A stretch of DNA of 64,000 nt, from positions 25,063,554-25,127,553 of the forward strand of contig NW_004454177.1 in NCBI RefSeq assembly GCF_000283155.1. The letters are read 5' to 3'. The stretch comes from Ceratotherium simum simum (taxonomy: Eukaryota; Chordata; Mammalia; Perissodactyla; Rhinocerotidae). Of this stretch, positions 34,046 to 44,514 are shown piece by piece; position 1 is the stretch's first letter; every line of letters begins with the position of its first letter. The notes beneath the pieces are model-generated. The model did no database searches and was not told the origin of the DNA. It saw only the letters and a program-made list of their open reading frames with translations. The position numbers and the translations under genes are program-made.

Positions 34046-35259
34046 AATTAGCAGCAGAACAGTTTTTCCAAACATAATATTTTGTGGTCTGCCAACATAC
34101 AAAATGAATAAAAATACATGCTCTACTTGACATGGGATGGAGTCTCTGGATATGACCTTTAAGCCGAACTTTCAGCCCCTGAAACTTCATTTACCAAGGT
34201 TCTAAGGTATAACTCTACATAAAAGTGAGAGCTTTAAGCCAGTGAATGACTAATGGTGGGAATTTCCAGCCCACAGCAACAACAAGGTCAGAGGAGAAGA
34301 TGGGAGAACAGATCGGGGTGATGCATGCTAACCCAGCCCATTTTTGAGAGTTTTCCCTAGTACTATCCTTGACCTATGTCCAGTAATTGTAAAACTACAT
34401 TATCTAGGTAATCCTCTGTCAAGTTTCTTCACAGGAAAGGATAGTTTTGCCTTAATTATGACTCATTTTAGAAACTGGAAAAAATTTTATTTCCTACTTA
34501 GGTAAAGAATCCCTCTGAGATAGCAAACAACTAGAAACCTGGATATTGTCCCTGGAAGACAGACTAGTAGAATTTTTACATTGTAAAAATCTCTCAGATC
34601 ACAGTCCATCCCTATCAGGGGAATATTACTGCACAAACAAGATGAGCATCAGTTAAAAGGTAATTTCCTGAAATAGTCTCATGTGGAACAAATTGAAAAT
34701 CCACAGTCCTTCAAGAAAGATTTTTTTTTCATTACTTGATCTTTACAAAATTGTTTCACTCTTCACTTTCCTTGCAGATGTTGCAAATTTCAGAAACAGG
34801 CAGGGACCTTTGGACTGAAATGAAAAATTGATCCACTTAGAAATGTAAAATTCCATTCAAAATGTTTAGAATATAATAAGTGGGGCCTGGAAAAGAGTGT
34901 ACCTCTGACTTTGAGGATTTCCTTTCTATGTTATTCAGATGCCATAAATCTGGCAAAGAGCAACAGTGCCCTCAATGTGATGAATAACATTTTTATAACC
35001 TTTTTTATAAAAACAAAATGGCCCATGTGTTGGGAATATATGAACATTGGTTGCTACTATTGATAAGATCTGACAAATTATTATGTGTTTAAGGAAGTTA
35101 CTGGGGGGTACAATAAAGGATGCAGCAATTCTATAAATTCTATACATGTGTCACATTTTATTCTGCCTTTTTTAAAAATGCATAATTATCTCCATTCTGA
35201 CTTTATTTCCTAGATATCAGACTTTGCTGATTTTTTATTTTTCTATAAGAAAAAATTTA
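34046..35259. other. Unique AT-rich sequence
   Basis: No recognised repeat or exon. Confidence 0.4.
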
Positions 35260-35710
35260 AATACTTGCTCATTCATTTATTCATTCTACAAATATTTGTT
35301 GAGTGCCTATTAGGTGTCACCTTGTTGACCACCGAGGAAATAGGAGTAAACAAGACAGTCCTAGGCTCTCATGGGATTTAAAGTTTATAGGAGGTGATAG
35401 ACAATTAAGTCAATGAGGAAAGAAGCATAATGAGTGTCATGATCGGAGACATGTAGGGGACACTATCGGGGACCTAACCTAATCCTGGAGTCGGGAAGGC
35501 CTCCCAGAGGCAGTGGTGCTTAAACTGCTCCTTGAAGGATGAATAGGAATTAGCCAACTGCAGAAAAGAGGACAATTGATAAAATGTTTATAAGAGAGAA
35601 AGGAAGAGTCTTTCAGGCAGAGAGAATAGCATTTGCAGAGGTGATGTGGCAAGTGGGGGCATAAATGTTTTGAGGGAGCAGATATAGGAGCAAAAATTAT
35701 TATTTTTAAA
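35260..35710 (-). mobile_element. LINE L2 3' fragment, antisense
   Basis: Long antisense L2: CATTCTACAAATATTTGTTG, AGTGCCTATTAGGTGTCACC, AAGGCCTCCCAGAGGCAGTG, CCTTGAAGGATGAATAGGAA, AGAGAATAGCATTTGCAGAG. Confidence 0.9.
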
Positions 35711-35775
35711 ACTTTCAAGGTCCAGAGCAGAGTATCTAATACTTATCTCAATATATGTACTCAATCTGTGGATAG
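35711..35775 (+). mobile_element. Short L2 terminus, sense
   Basis: CCAGAGCAGAGTATCTAATA and CAATATATGTACTCAATCTG resemble a decayed sense L2 end. Confidence 0.4.
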
Positions 35776-35899
35776 TTTCCCCTACAGTTGGTCAAATAAT
35801 AAATAGAAAGAGATTCAGACAGCTAGACCTTATTGGTATCTTGTTTATATATGAATCCATTCATACAAAAGGAAGAACAGTGAATAAGAATGTACTATG

Positions 35900-36154
35900 C
35901 TCCCCCTTACCTTTGTATTTCTGCCTTTTCCACCTGATAATCTCCCAGCCCTCCTCCAAGACTCAGCATATCATCTCCTCTAGAAGGATTCCTTCCTGGA
36001 TCCTTCCTCCTCAGGTCTGAGGTAGATACCCCTCCTCTGTGGTCACCCTGCACCTAGTTCTTACCTCTCTCAGAGCACTTTTCACACTGTTTATTTTCCA
36101 GCTTATCTACCTACTCAACTTTGAGTTCCCTAAGGTCAGAGACAGGTGTAAGGG
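35900..36154 (+). mobile_element. LINE L2, left part interrupted by MIR
   Basis: Sense L2: CCTCCAAGACTCAGCATATC, TAGAAGGATTCCTTCCTGGA, CAGAGCACTTTTCACACTGT, then TTGAGTTCCCTAAGGTCAGA. Confidence 0.85.
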
Positions 36155-36345
36155 AGAGAGTAAGAGGGTGCTTTGGAGTCCAAGAGTCCTAAACTGAAAT
36201 CATAGCTCGGCCATATGCTGTGTAGCCTTGAGAACTTGCCTAACTACTCTGAAATTCAGCTTCCTCATCTTTAGAATTGGGACAATAATGGTATATACCT
36301 CTTAGTATTAGAGAATAATGTATGTGAAGTGCTTGGCCTGGTGCC
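36155..36345 (+). mobile_element. SINE MIR inserted in L2
   Basis: Sense MIR: TGCTTTGGAGTCCAAGAGTC, CTTGAGAACTTGCCTAACTA, CAGCTTCCTCATCTTTAGAA, GTGAAGTGCTTGGCCTGGTG. Confidence 0.85.
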
Positions 36346-36405
36346 TAGCTTTAATAGCACTCTTTAAAAAATTTGCTGAATGAGTGAATGAATGAATGAA
36401 TGAGA
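36346..36405 (+). mobile_element. L2 tail after the MIR, with GAAT repeat
   Basis: AATTTGCTGAATGAGTGAAT then GAATGAATGAATGAG is an L2 terminus whose terminal repeat has slightly expanded. Confidence 0.7.
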
Positions 36406-36654
36406 AAATGTGAGATTTGTTCACAAGAGTGTTTATTCAGAGCTCTCTTTAGACTGTAGTCAATTCAGTAATCAAAGTCCCATGAGCTCAGTCCTGGGCA
36501 TTGTCACCTTAGCCAGAAACTCTAGAGGCACAGGTATCCTTTAAACAGGTACTGATTGAAATAGCCTCAGCTGCTTCCTAGAGAGTCTGGCTTCCGAAAC
36601 CAGACTTCCAGCTTCCTGTACTTCCTGTAGGTAGAAGAGAAAACTTCCTACAAT

Positions 36655-36752
36655 GTTGTCCATTCATTTGTTCATTTATTCATCCATTCATGAAACATTT
36701 ATTAAGTACCTACTATGTGCAAGGGAATGTGATAGATGTTAGTGATGTAATA
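36655..36752 (-). mobile_element. LINE L2 terminus, antisense
   Basis: CATTTATTCATCCATTCATG, AAACATTTATTAAGTACCTA and CTATGTGCAAGGGAATGTG match the antisense L2 end. Confidence 0.8.
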
Positions 36753-37043
36753 GAAATTTGATGAAATGTTTTACTTATTTATCTATTTGCCAGGATGCTA
36801 AACAAATGCATTGTATATGATACATTTTTTTCCCCCTTTGGCCACCCTGGGACCATCTCAGCCCTACCTCATGTTACACATGTGCTTCCACTTCACCCCT
36901 TCTCTCCCTCTCCCTCCACTAGATATAAGTATAAAGATATTCTTATATATCCTATTCAATCTGAGCTATGTGTGCTGAGCACAGGTGCAAAAAGGAGTAC
37001 TTTTGAGCACTATTAAAATGAAACTCTGTAGATGAGGTTACAT
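36753..37043. other. Unique sequence
   Basis: No recognised repeat; a C/T-rich patch occurs at 36890-36920. Confidence 0.3.
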
Positions 37044-37266
37044 AAAGAATAAAGGGGGGTCAGCCAGTGGCCTAGAGGTTTAAGTTTGTGTGCTCGGCTT
37101 CGGCAGCCCAGAGTTCGGATCCCAGGCACGGACCTACACACTGCTCATCAAGCCATACTGTGGCAGAGTCCCACATACAAAAGATAGAAGAAGATTGGCA
37201 ACAGTGTTAGCTCAGGGCTAATCTTCCTCACACACACACACAAAAGAAACAAAGAAAGAATAAAGG
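37044..37266 (+). mobile_element. ERE SINE, single-module tail, older copy
   Basis: Diverged head GGGTCAGCCAGTGGCCTAGA, B box AGTTCGGATCCCA, then GATTGGCAACAGTGTTAGCT and an (AC)n-A tail. Identical 12-bp AAAGAATAAAGG flanks at 37044-37055 and 37255-37266. The head contains CTCGGCTTCGGCAGC, which mimics U6 RNA by coincidence. Confidence 0.94.
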
Positions 37267-37565
37267 AAAACTTATGGCCTCCCACCTTACTTGTATGCTA
37301 CTGACTGTATGAATCACTCCTGAAGGAAGGGAGGGTTGGGTGTGTTTATCACGGATGTATCATCTCACCACATTAGAAGCTGATGCTCTTAGTGGGGTTG
37401 CTAAGAGGATGAGAGACAGATAAAATGATGGCCAAGCATCAAAGTCAGATGTAACTGTTGTCTCTCTTGGGTGGTGCATATGACTTCAATCTACAGAGGA
37501 GATTGACATTTTACGGTTGTTTCAGAAGCATACCTTCTGCTATTACTCAAAATGAGAACCCATTT

Positions 37566-37698
37566 TTCTGTTTATTCAGCAAACACTTATTGAGGGCCTG
37601 TACATACACTGCTGACTAAAGTATGATTCTTCTTCTTCAGATAACACCTGGTCTAATGGGAGATGAGGAAACTGATAAATGAAGAAATCATAAGTATA
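37566..37698 (-). mobile_element. LINE L2, terminal part interrupted by MIR
   Basis: TTTATTCAGCAAACACTTAT, TGAGGGCCTGTACATACACT, CTGGTCTAATGGGAGATGAG match antisense L2; the upstream part resumes after the MIR at 37990. Confidence 0.78.
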
Positions 37699-37699
37699 G

Positions 37700-37955
37700 T
37701 GCCAGACGGTGGTTAAGAGCATGCGTCTTGGAGTTTGCACTGCATTCGAAACCAGTTAATTATCTGCTTTCTGTCTAACTGGGAGTAGTTACTCAAGTTC
37801 TCTGAGCCTCTGTTTCCTCATCTGTAAAATGGGGATAACAATAGCATTACCTTAGAAAAAGTTTTGTTGGAGAGTCAATGAGATTATCTATGTACAATGC
37901 TTCTCCTGGTCTCTGGAACATTGTAGGTCCCCAATAAATGTTAGCTGGGGTTTGT
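37700..37955 (+). mobile_element. SINE MIR, well preserved
   Basis: Near full-length sense MIR: CGGTGGTTAAGAGCATGCGT, CTCTGAGCCTCTGTTTCCTC, ATCTGTAAAATGGGGATAAC, then AATAAATGTTAGCTGGGG. The A-box-like GTGGTTAAGAGC is intact. Confidence 0.93.
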
Positions 37956-37989
37956 TTGTTCTTTGTTTTTGTGGTGGTTGTTTTCAGAG

Positions 37990-38262
37990 GTTATGACAGA
38001 GTCTTGAACAGAGTGCTATGGGAACATTGAGAGGATGCAACCAATTTGACCTATGCAAAGATTTCCCAAGGTGGCATCAGAATTGGATATTGAGGGCTGA
38101 GTAAGAGGTGACCAGAGTGAGAAGCAGGGGAAGGGCATTCTAGGCCTCCAGGATAACATGTCCAAAGTCACAGAGTCATGAAAATACTGGAACAATTCAG
38201 AGAACTATTCAGGGAAGTTCTGTAAGGTGAATGGGTGAGAGTGGTGAAAAATTATCCTTAGA
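37990..38262 (-). mobile_element. LINE L2, continuation of the interrupted copy
   Basis: GAGTGCTATGGGAACATTGA, GAGGGCTGAGTAAGAGGTGA, GGGAAGGGCATTCTAGGCCT follow the order expected for antisense L2 upstream of 37566-37698. Confidence 0.75.
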
Positions 38263-38474
38263 CACAGGCTGGGGAGATATAGCTGCCATATACAATGATT
38301 GGAAATTTACCCTATAGTCAATACAAAGTCAGAGGAGGTCCTCTGATTATCCCTTTTAGCTGTACCTACCACCAGACCACTCATCTAGCAGACATGGCTC
38401 TCAGTAATGTGAATGCACGTCTGCACACCTAGAAGATGTAAAAAATACAGTGTAGGAAAATAGAGAAATTCTGT

Positions 38475-38698
38475 GATAATAATAGCTAACATTTGTTTGA
38501 ACTTTATGGATTACAAAGAACTTTCATACGTGTGATCTGTTTTAAGCTTGTGATTTGGCATTAAAAAGATTTCCAGTTCATATAGAGGGAAACTGAGGCT
38601 CAGAGAGGTTAAGCAACTTTTACAAGATCACACAATTAGAAAGTAGTGGAGTTGAGGCTGTAAACCCATTTAACTCCAGGGCCGAGCACTTTGTAGAA
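38475..38698 (-). mobile_element. SINE MIR
   Basis: Antisense MIR: AATAATAGCTAACATTTGTT, GAGGGAAACTGAGGCTCAGA, GAGGTTAAGCAACTTTTACA, GGGCCGAGCACTTTG. Confidence 0.9.
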
Positions 38699-38901
38699 AT
38701 GACCTTCTCTACTACTGTAACTCTTTCATTGTCAATCTAAAAATTTTTCCCTAAGAACTCTTAATTGTCTATTAAAAAACAGATCTTCCCCTCACTGCTT
38801 TGGTTCTCTAAAATACTGCTGAAATCTCCTTTAACCAGCTTTTCCCTAGTCTTTGCTTCAGCTATTTCGTGCCTTTGATATCTAGATTTTCCATTTTTAT
38901 G

Positions 38902-39228
38902 ATCAGCTTATATCTTTTTTTTTTTTTTTTGTGAGGAAGATCAGCCCTGAGCTAACATCCGTGCTAATCCTCCTCTTTTTGTTGAGGAAGACCGGCTCTG
39001 AGCTAACATCCACTGCCAATCCTCCTCCTTTTTTTCCCCCCAAAGCCCCAGTAGATAGTTGTATGTCACAGTTGCACATGCTTCTAGTTGCCGTATGTGG
39101 GACGCGGCCTCAGCATGGCCGGAGAAGCGGTGCATTGGTGCGTGCCCAGGATCCGAACCTGGGCCGCCAGTAGCGGAGCGTGCGCACTTAACCACTAAGC
39201 CACGGGGCCGGCCCCATCCTATATCTTA
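38902..39228 (-). mobile_element. Long composite ERE SINE with body and two tail modules
   Basis: Antisense ERE at about 38917-39215: T16 tail, tail modules CTGAGCTAACATCCGTGCTA and CTGAGCTAACATCCACTGCC, body CCCCAAAGCCCCAGTAGATA, then B and A box complements and a CACGGGGCCGGCCCC head. Flanks CAGCTTATATCTT and CATCCTATATCTT are similar. Open frames on both strands here (38931-39195) are SINE reading. Confidence 0.95.
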
Positions 39229-40274
39229 ACTTTCTCCAAGCCTAGACAACTGAGAGTGTTTGCTATTTAATTAATCTGTCACTTTGCTGCAGGAGACTTA
39301 TCCATTTTAAAGGTGATTCTGGTCTTACTCAGAAAACTGCCTCTTATTCACTACTTTTTGTTAGAGGCATATAATCATAATAACTTGACTTCTTCCACAT
39401 CTTCCCTACTTTCTCCCTCTGCTGTCTTACCCTCTGCCTTGCATGTTCTGTTTGCTGTAAGCCTGAAAATGCTTGGGCTGTGAATAACTTCTGTAGGAAA
39501 AACCCACCAGGTGGAAAGGCCTTATAATGAAAAGCCACCCTTTGTGTTTCCAGGGCCTCTGGTGAGAATTTAGTGAGTCTGTCTGCATTTCCCTGACAGC
39601 CCTAAAGATCCCGCTCCCACAGATGGGACATCCCATGTAGCAAGTGTGGTCCTGCCTTGCTCTAGAACATGATCCCACATTCCATATCAGTCCTCTAACT
39701 AGCTGGGTGGTCCAGTCTCCATTCTGGGGAGCCTTGCCAACTGCTGATGCCTGGCTACTGGGCAGCCAGCAAAGCTTCAACATGTGTGGGAACTGTGCTG
39801 GAAAAACGAGGAGGCAAGGGCACGCTCAGCAAGTGGGCGCACTGGGAATTAATGTAAGAGAAAGGAGGTTCTCCAGAGGCCTCGATGCTACCCAGCAACA
39901 AAATATGCAAACAGTGACTCCATCATATGGTAACAGTGCCATCTGTAGCCTGTCCCCTTGTACATCTGCCCATCTTGACTGCAGATGAGGAGGGGAAGCA
40001 TGTGGCTGCACTTCCCTGATTGGAGGGTCAGGGCTTTCAGTCAGTAGCATAATTAACTGAATGTCTCACCAGGGATAGTCCATTCTGGCCCACCTCTGCA
40101 GAGGTGCTTCATCCTCTTCCGACTGGTTCTCTGGGACCTCATGCTCCTAAACTCTCTTCCTCACAGAATCTCCCTTTAGCTCTACACACCCTACTCATTT
40201 TTAAGGTTCAGGTAATGCCTGTTGGTTTACTCCATCTGCCTGTCTGTTCTATCCTCATCATCATGACACCACCT
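39229..40274. other. Unique, GC-richer sequence
   Basis: No repeat recognised except a faint sense L2-like patch at 40110-40260 (TTTTTAAGGTTCAGGTAATG). Opposed open frames of 114-118 codons (39427-39783 minus, 39644-39988 plus) have no domain and no splice logic that I can support. If any region here had an unrecognised exon, this would be one place to look. Confidence 0.35.
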
Positions 40275-40522
40275 TACGTTAATAAAGCTCTTTGCAATAG
40301 GCTGAGTGCTTCCTCAAACGTTCTGTCACATGATCCTTATGAGCCCTCACTCAGCCTCATTATGGGTCACATTAGGGATATGTTATTAGCTTTATTTTAC
40401 ACCTGAACAAATAAGCTCAGAGAGGTTAACTGATCTGTCTGAGGTCACACAGCTAGTAAATGGCACAGCTGGCACTTAAACCCGTTTTTCGACTCTAAAT
40501 CTAGTGCTCTTTCTTTAACAGA
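40275..40522 (-). mobile_element. SINE MIR
   Basis: Antisense MIR: TTATTTTACACCTGAACAAA, AAGCTCAGAGAGGTTAACTG, GAGGTCACACAGCTAGTAAA, TGGCACAGCTGGCACTTAAA, AGTGCTCTTTCTTTAAC. Confidence 0.92.
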
Positions 40523-41355
40523 CGCGGGAGCAGACAGACAGGGACAGCGAGAGTGGACTAAATCCAAGGACTGTCACATATGCTTATAGGGCCAAGTGAC
40601 CCTTTTCAAATCAGCTCCCCAGCGTCCTTCTCTTCCCTTCCCACCAGGCGAAAGACTAATCCTTCTAAAAGCCCTCTGCTCTCTGTTTGCCACCTTAATC
40701 CCCAAGATCCCATCTGTTATGTCTCTGGACACAATACACATGGCCCATTTAACTGCAGTGATTCAGGGCAGAATGAGAAAGGCAGGAAACTGGGACAAAA
40801 TTCCCTGATTATAACAGGGCAAGCACTGGGGTTTGGGACAGATTAGCACAGGGGCTAGCAATGGAGGTCATTGTGGCAGACAGAATACAGGACCAGATAA
40901 CTGGTAGGAATACAGTTACTTGATCAGCAAAATGAAATTCCACAGTGTCTTCCGGGTGCTCTGACCCCTGGGTGGGTCATATGGATGGAAAAACAGGAGC
41001 AGCAGGAGGGATCCAGGCAAATAGACAGGGTGAGCCAGAGCAGATGATCGGGGCTCAGAAGCATAATCACAATGCCTGGGGTGGCAAGATCAAGACAGTG
41101 TCTCTCATCCTAAAGAGTCTGGGCTACAGGGACCGGAACTTAGTCACAGGCACGTGACAGGGATCCTCCAACCAGAACCAGCTTCAAGGTGTGAACTTGG
41201 TCTCAGGAACAAAAGGCAAAGCCTTGTTTTCAGAACTTTAGACTTGGTTCAGGCCACACCTAAAACCCAGCTTCAGAAAGAAGGGGGATGCTGGGCCTGG
41301 GAACAGGCAGGACTTAGCATCCCTCAATTTGGGGCATTACTCTCATAATCTATAT
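40523..41355. other. Unique sequence
   Basis: No recognised repeat or exon. Contains an E-box CACGTGAC at 41152-41159; not by itself meaningful. Confidence 0.35.
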
Positions 41356-41745
41356 TAATCACAGTAGGCGAGGTTATGCTGCAGTAACAAATACTATCAA
41401 AATCTCAATGGATAAAACACAGTTTTATCTCTTACACTATATGTCCACAATGAGGGCAGGGGGATCTGTTCATCATAGTCATTTAGGGTCTAAGGGTAAT
41501 GGAGCAGCCACCACTCTGAGCATTGCCAGTTGCTAAACCACAGAGAAAAGAGAGAGTCCTCAGTATTCTCACATTAGCAAATAAATTCTCAGCCAGAGAG
41601 TGACACACATTGTTTCAGCTCACAACTCATTAGCCAGAGCCAATCACACATCCCCAACCACCTACAAGGAAGCCAGGAAGTACAATCTTGCCACAGGCCC
41701 AGTAGTCAGAGAGCTGCAAACATTCAGTGAGCAGCACGCAAGGAA
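41356..41745 (+). repeat. Ancient interspersed repeat, family not named
   Basis: The order GTTATGCTGCAGTAACAAAT, ATCTCAATGGATAAAACACA, ACTATATGTCCACAATGAGG, GAGAGTGACACACATTGTTT, CTCACAACTCATTAGCCAGA and AGTGAGCAGCA matches a widespread mammalian repeat I recognise by its blocks but cannot name with certainty. Confidence 0.6.
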
Positions 41746-41835
41746 GCTTTGATGTATTGGACTCATGATAGATTATTGTCTTCAACCTTAGTTGGGAAAC
41801 TAAAGGCATCAGTTACAGAAATCGGGGAAACATAG

Positions 41836-42095
41836 CCTTTTCCATTCATTTAACAAATATTTATCAGTCACTGCTATGTGTGAGGCCATGCTGCTGGCCA
41901 TGGATACAATGGGGACCAGATACAATTCTTCCCTCAAAGAGCTCCCAGTCTAAGGGAGAAGACAACAAAGCCACATGGAGTGGGAGAGGAGCTTCAATAA
42001 GGAGAAGCCCAAGATCATATGGAAGCATGTGTGAGAGGTGACTGGCTAGGCTGAGGGGTGGGAAGATGAGTTTAAGGAAGGCTTCCAGGGTTACA
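41836..42095 (-). mobile_element. LINE L2 3' fragment, antisense
   Basis: CATTCATTTAACAAATATTT, CACTGCTATGTGTGAGGCCA, AAAGAGCTCCCAGTCTAAGG, AGGAAGGCTTCCAGGG follow antisense L2 order. Confidence 0.85.
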
Positions 42096-42530
42096 TATAA
42101 TTCTGCTCATTAAAACACAGACACACACATGTAGATGCACACACCGCAAAAGAAAGTGAGAGTAAATCAATAATCCCTAGCACCAGAGTCTATCCTCTAT
42201 CCATGTAGCATAGTTGTCCCTACCCTATTGAGACCAAACTTCACAGAGGAAAGCTTCTGGGTTTATCCACTAAAGTCTGGCTCTAGACTTCTAGTGACTT
42301 GAAAGTAATTCAATTTGAAAAGGAGCAACAGTCTCTCTCTCTCGTTTTGACAATAATTTTCTCCCTTAAACTCTGCCACTGAGACCTAAAATTCCTATTT
42401 CATTCACTTTTCTGGTTAATGCATAAAATATACTTGTGGAACTCCAAACATTATCTGAAAGCAGGCATACAATAACCTCCTACCACCTTAGTTCACAGTA
42501 AGATTTAGTATCCATTTAGCTTTAGTCACC
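42096..42530. other. Unique sequence with short CA and CT repeats
   Basis: ACAGACACACACA-type repeat at 42117-42130 and a TCTCTCTCTC run at 42333-42342. Nothing else recognised. Confidence 0.4.
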
Positions 42531-42677
42531 TAGCATGCTCAAAGCAAGGTCTGTGGACCAGCAGCATTAGAATCACAGGGGAGCTTGTTAAAATGCAAAA
42601 ACTCAGTACCCCAGCACTCCACGCCCCCACCATGGCCTGCTGAATAAGAGTTTGCCTTTTAACAAGATCCCAAAGTG
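42531..42677 (+). mobile_element. MER5A-type hAT transposon, left part
   Basis: Begins TAGCATGCTCAAAGCAAGGT, a worn terminal repeat, then GGACCAGCAGCATTAGAATC and GGGAGCTTGTTAAAATGCAA, and TGCCTTTTAACAAGATCCCA, in MER5A order. The right end is at 42881-42924, after an ERE insertion. Confidence 0.88.
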
Positions 42678-42880
42678 GGGCCAGCCCAGTGGTGTAGTGG
42701 TTAAGTTCGTGCACTCTGCTTTGGTGGCCTAGGGTTCGTGGGTTCAGATCCCAGGCATGGACCTACACACAGCTCATCAAGCCATGCTGTGGCTGCATCC
42801 CACATATAAAATAGAAGAAGATTGGCACAGATATTAGCTCAGGGCCAGTCTTCCTCAACAACAGCAAAAAAACACCCAAC
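42678..42880 (+). mobile_element. ERE SINE inserted in MER5A
   Basis: Head GGGCCAGCCCAGTGGTGTAG, A box TGTAGTGGTTAAGTTCG, B box GGTTCAGATCCCA, single tail module GGCACAGATATTAGCTCAGG and an A/C-rich end. ATCCCAAAGTG at 42667-42677 and 42881-42891 is a perfect 11-bp target-site duplication. Confidence 0.96.
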
Positions 42881-42924
42881 ATCCCAAAGTGATCCATATG
42901 CACATTAAAGTTTGAAAAGTACTG
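42881..42924 (+). mobile_element. MER5A-type hAT transposon, right end
   Basis: GATCCATATGCACATTAAAG followed by TTTGAAAAGTACTG is the MER5A right end with its terminal inverted repeat, opposite to CATGCTCAAA at the left. Confidence 0.85.
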
Positions 42925-43828
42925 ACCCAGCTGAGAACAAGAGAAATTGACCATGAGATACACTGTTTTTGGTATCAAAAAGGTGACCTTTATAAATCTG
43001 AGGCATGCAGTCCTACTAGAGAAGGCAAGTATGGATTAGACTTGAGAAGCAAGTAGTGGGTACACTCCTGTGCAGAAGAGAGTTGTTTAAGAAAAGGAGA
43101 AAAGACAGATAGCAGGAAAAGGGAGTTTTGAAGGCACACTGCCTTTTATACTCTCTTGCCTAGAGATGGTCTTGGGAATTATGTTGGCCTTTGTTGGAGT
43201 TGAGAAGTGAAGTAAGGGTTCAGGAGGCCCCTTCCCAGTTGCTCTCCCTTTTCTCCCTGCTAAATCTGTGTGTGCAAAGCTGTTCCATCTACGTGCACTC
43301 CCCTTCACTGACTTGTACCTCCAACTCTGGCCATGCAGAGAGTGGGTCCATTGACTGAAAGCTCTCCACAGCCTCATTAAATGGCACTTAACAACTGAAT
43401 AGCATAAAGTCCAGAACTGGGAGACTCAGAGGGACAACCGAAGTCTGTACTTTTGGGTAATGAATATGGTGGGAAATTTATAAACTAGCAGCTGGTATTT
43501 GAACAAAAGTTTCACCTAAAATGGGCTACCATGTACAATCATATCCTTCCAATATTAGGATCTTCTAAATTTGTCCTCTTGTCCCACCTGCGCTCTTTAC
43601 TTAGCTTGTCAATCCACTATTCACTGCCAGGTGTCTGGTTCTATATCTACATTATCATTACAGTTGTTGTTGTTGTTAGCCTTTCAGTGCTGACGTAGCT
43701 GTAATGGGCAATTGAAGTGTATTTTTATAGGACTCAGAAAGTGGAGTTACCTTAGCCCAAATAAAATTTGATAAGCCAGGAGTTATATCTGAACTGAGTG
43801 AATGGAATTCTGTCCATAACATTTTTCC
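42925..43828. other. Unique sequence with a (GTT)5 run
   Basis: No family recognised. (GTT)n at about 43664-43678. Confidence 0.4.
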
Positions 43829-44153
43829 ATAATGTGGCTTTTTTTGTGTGTGTGTGAGGAAGATCAGCCCTGAGCTAACATCCGTACTAATCCTCCTCTT
43901 TTTGCTGAGGAAGACCAGCTCTGAGCTAACATCCATTGCCAATCCTCCTCCTTTTTTTCTTCCCCAAAGCCCCAGTAGACAGTTGTATGTCATAGTTGCA
44001 CATCCTTCTAGTTGCTGTATGTGGGACGCGGCCTCAGCATGGCCGGAGAAGCGGTGCGTCAGTGCGCGCCCGGGATCCGAACCCCGGCCGCCAGTAGCGG
44101 AGCGCGCGCACTTAACCGCTAAGCCACCGGGCCGGCCCCCATAATGTGGCTTT
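43829..44153 (-). mobile_element. Long composite ERE SINE with body and two tail modules
   Basis: Antisense ERE at about 43842-44140, the same architecture as the copy at 38917: modules CTGAGCTAACATCCGTACTA and CTGAGCTAACATCCATTGCC, body CCCCAAAGCCCCAGTAGACA, intact box complements and a CCGGGCCGGCCCCC head. ATAATGTGGCTTT at 43829-43841 and 44141-44153 is a perfect 13-bp duplication. The longest open frame of the window (179 codons, 43676-44215) runs through it and is not a gene. Confidence 0.97.
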
Positions 44154-44514
44154 AACTGTACTTTATTCAAAAACTTGTCTGTGATTTTTGGAGCACATCC
44201 AGCAGGCATTTCCACCCAGAAGACCTCAAGTTGAAGCTAATAGCTACTTGTTGCAAAAGTATTAGCGAGCAAACCCTGTAGATGTTATATTCAAAATGAT
44301 TGCTGTGATCAGGATGGTAACTAAAGACTATCATTGGCACGATTATAACTTCACTAGTAATACTTATTAGTAATATTATTTGCTTTATAAGTAAAACCAA
44401 TATACTAAACTGTATATATTATGAAGCAGATGAAATAAGGGTAAGAGTTTACATTACTAAGGCACTTGTCATTTTTCCTTTAAATTATTTTCATAAGCAT
44501 ACAAACCTAAACAC
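44154..44514. other. Unique AT-rich sequence
   Basis: No recognised repeat or exon. Confidence 0.35.

Noticed and set aside
37097..37115. U6 snRNA-like string (CTCGGCTTCGGCAGC)
   Set aside because: It is the head of an ERE copy; none of the downstream U6 sequence follows.
39427..39988. Opposed open frames of 114-118 codons
   Set aside because: In unique, GC-richer DNA but with no domain, no splice context and no codon bias I could see; kept as unique sequence only.
43676..44215. Longest open reading frame (179 codons, minus strand)
   Set aside because: It runs through an ERE SINE. The same peptide-like pattern (GLAVKCARSATGG and HAEAASHIQQLEGCA) recurs in ERE copies at 28.8 and 39 kb, so it is repeat sequence, not a gene.
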